DNA of 14,468 bases from contig DASSGB010000121.1 of assembly GCA_035693825.1 (NCBI GenBank), positions 1 to 14,468 on the forward strand, in the 5' to 3' direction. How positions within the stretch are numbered: the stretch's first letter is position 1; every line of letters starts with the position of its first letter. Shown piece after piece: positions 13,355 to 14,468 of this stretch. Under the pieces are notes generated by a model that saw only the letters and a list, made by a program, of their open reading frames with translations, was not told the origin of the DNA and ran no database searches. The position numbers were made by a program, and so were the translations under genes. The stretch comes from MGOM01 sp035693825. Lineage in GTDB: Bacteria; Chloroflexota; Anaerolineae; Anaerolineales; E44-bin32.

Positions 13355-13791
13355 CAGGCGGGAGGGCCGGGGCGGGGAGGCTGGTCGGGGCCAGGTCCGT
13401 CGGAGTGCGTCGCCATTCGGATCAGGACCGCAGGCGATTCGGCGTGCAATCGCATTGCGATGCCGAAGGGGACGAGCCATGCGAGAGGTTCGGCTGCGGC
13501 CAGCCGTGCGATTGCGCCGGCCGACGGCGACGATTCGCGGCGGTCCTCCATCTCGACGGCGGCTTTCCCTTCGACGAGAACCCACACCTCGTCGGCCATC
13601 GCTTGAGGCGGGCGGTCGATGCGGCTGCCTTCGGCCAGGTGCCACACATCCGTCTGGCCGAACCGGCGGAGAAGATGATCCTCGAACTGGAGTGCAACAA
13701 AACGTTCGACGCCCTCGCCGGCCGAATCCCGCCATAGCCGTAGCAAGACCACATCGTGAATGCCTTCGAGAGGCGCCAAACGCCGAGGCAT
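13354..13791 (-). CDS. Cupin-like (RmlC-type beta-barrel) protein of unknown function
   Basis: This 145-residue protein begins at ATG 13791, four bases after the DinB-like stop. The core DEVWVLVEGKAAVEMEDRR (68-85), the SP...G turn, and EPLAWLVPFGIAMRL (101-115) with a final LIRMATH resemble the paired beta-strand segments of RmlC-like cupins. The usual His-rich metal site is not evident, so a non-metal or sugar-binding cupin is possible. The C-terminal 15 residues are Pro/Gly-rich and probably disordered. The family assignment comes from pattern only. A longer start at 13917 exists but would run through the upstream gene. No Shine-Dalgarno sequence is visible; translation is probably coupled. 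Confidence 0.6.
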   Translation of the reverse strand: MPRRLAPLEGIHDVVLLRLWRDSAGEGVERFVALQFEDHLLRRFGQTDVWHLAEGSRIDRPPQAMADEVWVLVEGKAAVEMEDRRESSPSAGAIARLAAAEPLAWLVPFGIAMRLHAESPAVLIRMATHSDGPGPDQPPRPGPPA

Positions 13792-13795
13792 GAGG

Positions 13796-14296
13796 CTATG
13801 GGGTCCGCCGTCGCGCGCTTCCCCCCAGGGCACGCGAGATATCGGAGACATGCTCCCGGCGATGGTCGGCCATTCGCCGGAAATAGCCTTCGGTGCTGAG
13901 CATTTCACCGCTGGCATGCCGGCCGACGTGGTCGAAGTCCTTTTCCTGAAGTGTGGACAGGAACGCCAGGACTTCTTCGTGGGCTTGCTGCAGCTCGTCG
14001 AGAAGCTCCTCCGGCGTTCGACCCGCTCGCTTGCGCACGGCGGATCGGTTCCATCGGTTCAGATCGAAATCATTGGGGACAGTCTGCCCACCGGCGACCA
14101 TTCGACGAATCTGGCCCAAGAGCCCGCGCTCGGCATCCGCCAGATGGGCCAACACATCTCTGACTTTCCAGCCGGCCTCCTCGCCCGAGTAGATCTCGGT
14201 TTCGAGATCCTCCGGCCCCAGCCGCGTCAGTACGGGCCAGGTCTCGTCGTGGGCTTGCGTGAGATACGCGTGGAGGGCGGACGCCAAGTCGATCAT
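13796..14296 (-). CDS. DinB-like four-helix metal-binding protein
   Basis: This 166-residue, helix-rich protein has a DinB superfamily layout: GWKVRDVLAHLADAERG with His51 in the second helix, and MADHRREHVSDI with His145 and His149 in the last helix. These three His residues match the metal triad of DinB/YfiT-type proteins. Members include thiol-dependent transferases (bacillithiol or mycothiol), but most are uncharacterised. The start is ATG 14296 with GAAGGA upstream, inside the end of the preceding gene (ATGA overlap). It is the second visible gene of the minus-strand operon. Confidence 0.82.
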   Translation of the reverse strand: MIDLASALHAYLTQAHDETWPVLTRLGPEDLETEIYSGEEAGWKVRDVLAHLADAERGLLGQIRRMVAGGQTVPNDFDLNRWNRSAVRKRAGRTPEELLDELQQAHEEVLAFLSTLQEKDFDHVGRHASGEMLSTEGYFRRMADHRREHVSDISRALGGSARRRTP

Positions 14297-14468
14297 GACG
14301 ACGGTCCTTCAGCAGGTCCGGCCTGGTTCGACCCTTCGGCGATCGGAGCGCCGGTGTGGAGCGCGTGACGGATGTCCCGCATGTGGATCATCGGATGACG
14401 GTAGAGGAGCTTCAACACCGAACGAAGGTCGGTATCGCCGAGCCAGGGATGTCGGCCGCGGCGGTCGA
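14293..14468 (-). CDS. C-terminal fragment of a gene cut by the window edge, possibly DinB-like
   Basis: The last 57 codons of a minus-strand gene are visible; its 5' part lies beyond the window. The readable part includes RHPWLGDTDLRSVLKLLYRH, then PMIHMRDIRHAL and a low-complexity tail. The spacing of His residues in YRHPMIHMRDI recalls the last helix of DinB-like proteins, as in the next gene, so the two may be tandem paralogues. That is a weak inference. Its stop overlaps the next start as ATGA, indicating one operon. Confidence 0.55.
   Translation of the reverse strand, partial: DRRGRHPWLGDTDLRSVLKLLYRHPMIHMRDIRHALHTGAPIAEGSNQAGPAEGPSS

Noticed and set aside
13355..13735. N-terminal extension of the UbiA protein
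   Set aside because: The translation is Arg/Pro-rich, lies over the cupin-like gene, and ATG 13354 gives a normal UbiA N-terminus.

Overview
The window is GC-rich, densely packed bacterial DNA with no phage, plasmid, IS or CRISPR content. It looks chromosomal, most likely from a member of the Chloroflexota (Anaerolineae-like). That assignment is inference: it rests on Pro/Thr-rich lipoprotein linkers, GTG and leaderless starts, SGNH lipoproteins, a MoeA-PBP fusion and heptamer repeat arrays between genes. No rRNA or marker gene is present to fix the taxonomy.

Left part (1-3215, minus strand): a three-gene operon of an SDR oxidoreductase, a lipoprotein joining a DsbA-like domain to a cyclophilin-like domain (both with degraded active sites), and a PrsW-type intramembrane protease. 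It ends at a perfect 26-bp palindrome. Divergent from it, at 3322-3415, lies the most notable feature: a complete selenocysteine tRNA gene (selC, anticodon UCA) with a good promoter. An M50 (S2P-type) membrane protease gene starts 14 bases further on and is probably co-transcribed with it.

Middle part (4650-9190): an inverted array of 7-bp repeats separates the M50 gene from a convergent Bcp-type peroxiredoxin. The peroxiredoxin follows a PH/SHOCT membrane protein in the same direction. Divergent from that pair is a DmpA-like P1 autoprocessing aminopeptidase, followed by a second heptamer array. Next come two divergently transcribed paralogous SGNH-hydrolase-like exported proteins, both apparently translated from leaderless mRNAs. 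One has the catalytic Ser, while the other has Cys in its place. A second copy of the 26-bp palindrome closes this block.

Right part (9192-14468, minus strand): a tightly overlapping operon of a DinB-like partial gene, a DinB-like protein, a cupin-like protein, a UbiA prenyltransferase, MoeA, and MoeA fused to a periplasmic-binding-protein-like domain. The two MoeA proteins point to molybdenum (or tungsten) cofactor synthesis. Together with selC this is compatible with a Sec- and Mo/W-dependent enzyme such as a formate dehydrogenase elsewhere in the genome, but no selA, selB, selD or selenoprotein gene is seen here. No gene-free stretch exceeds 300 bases.
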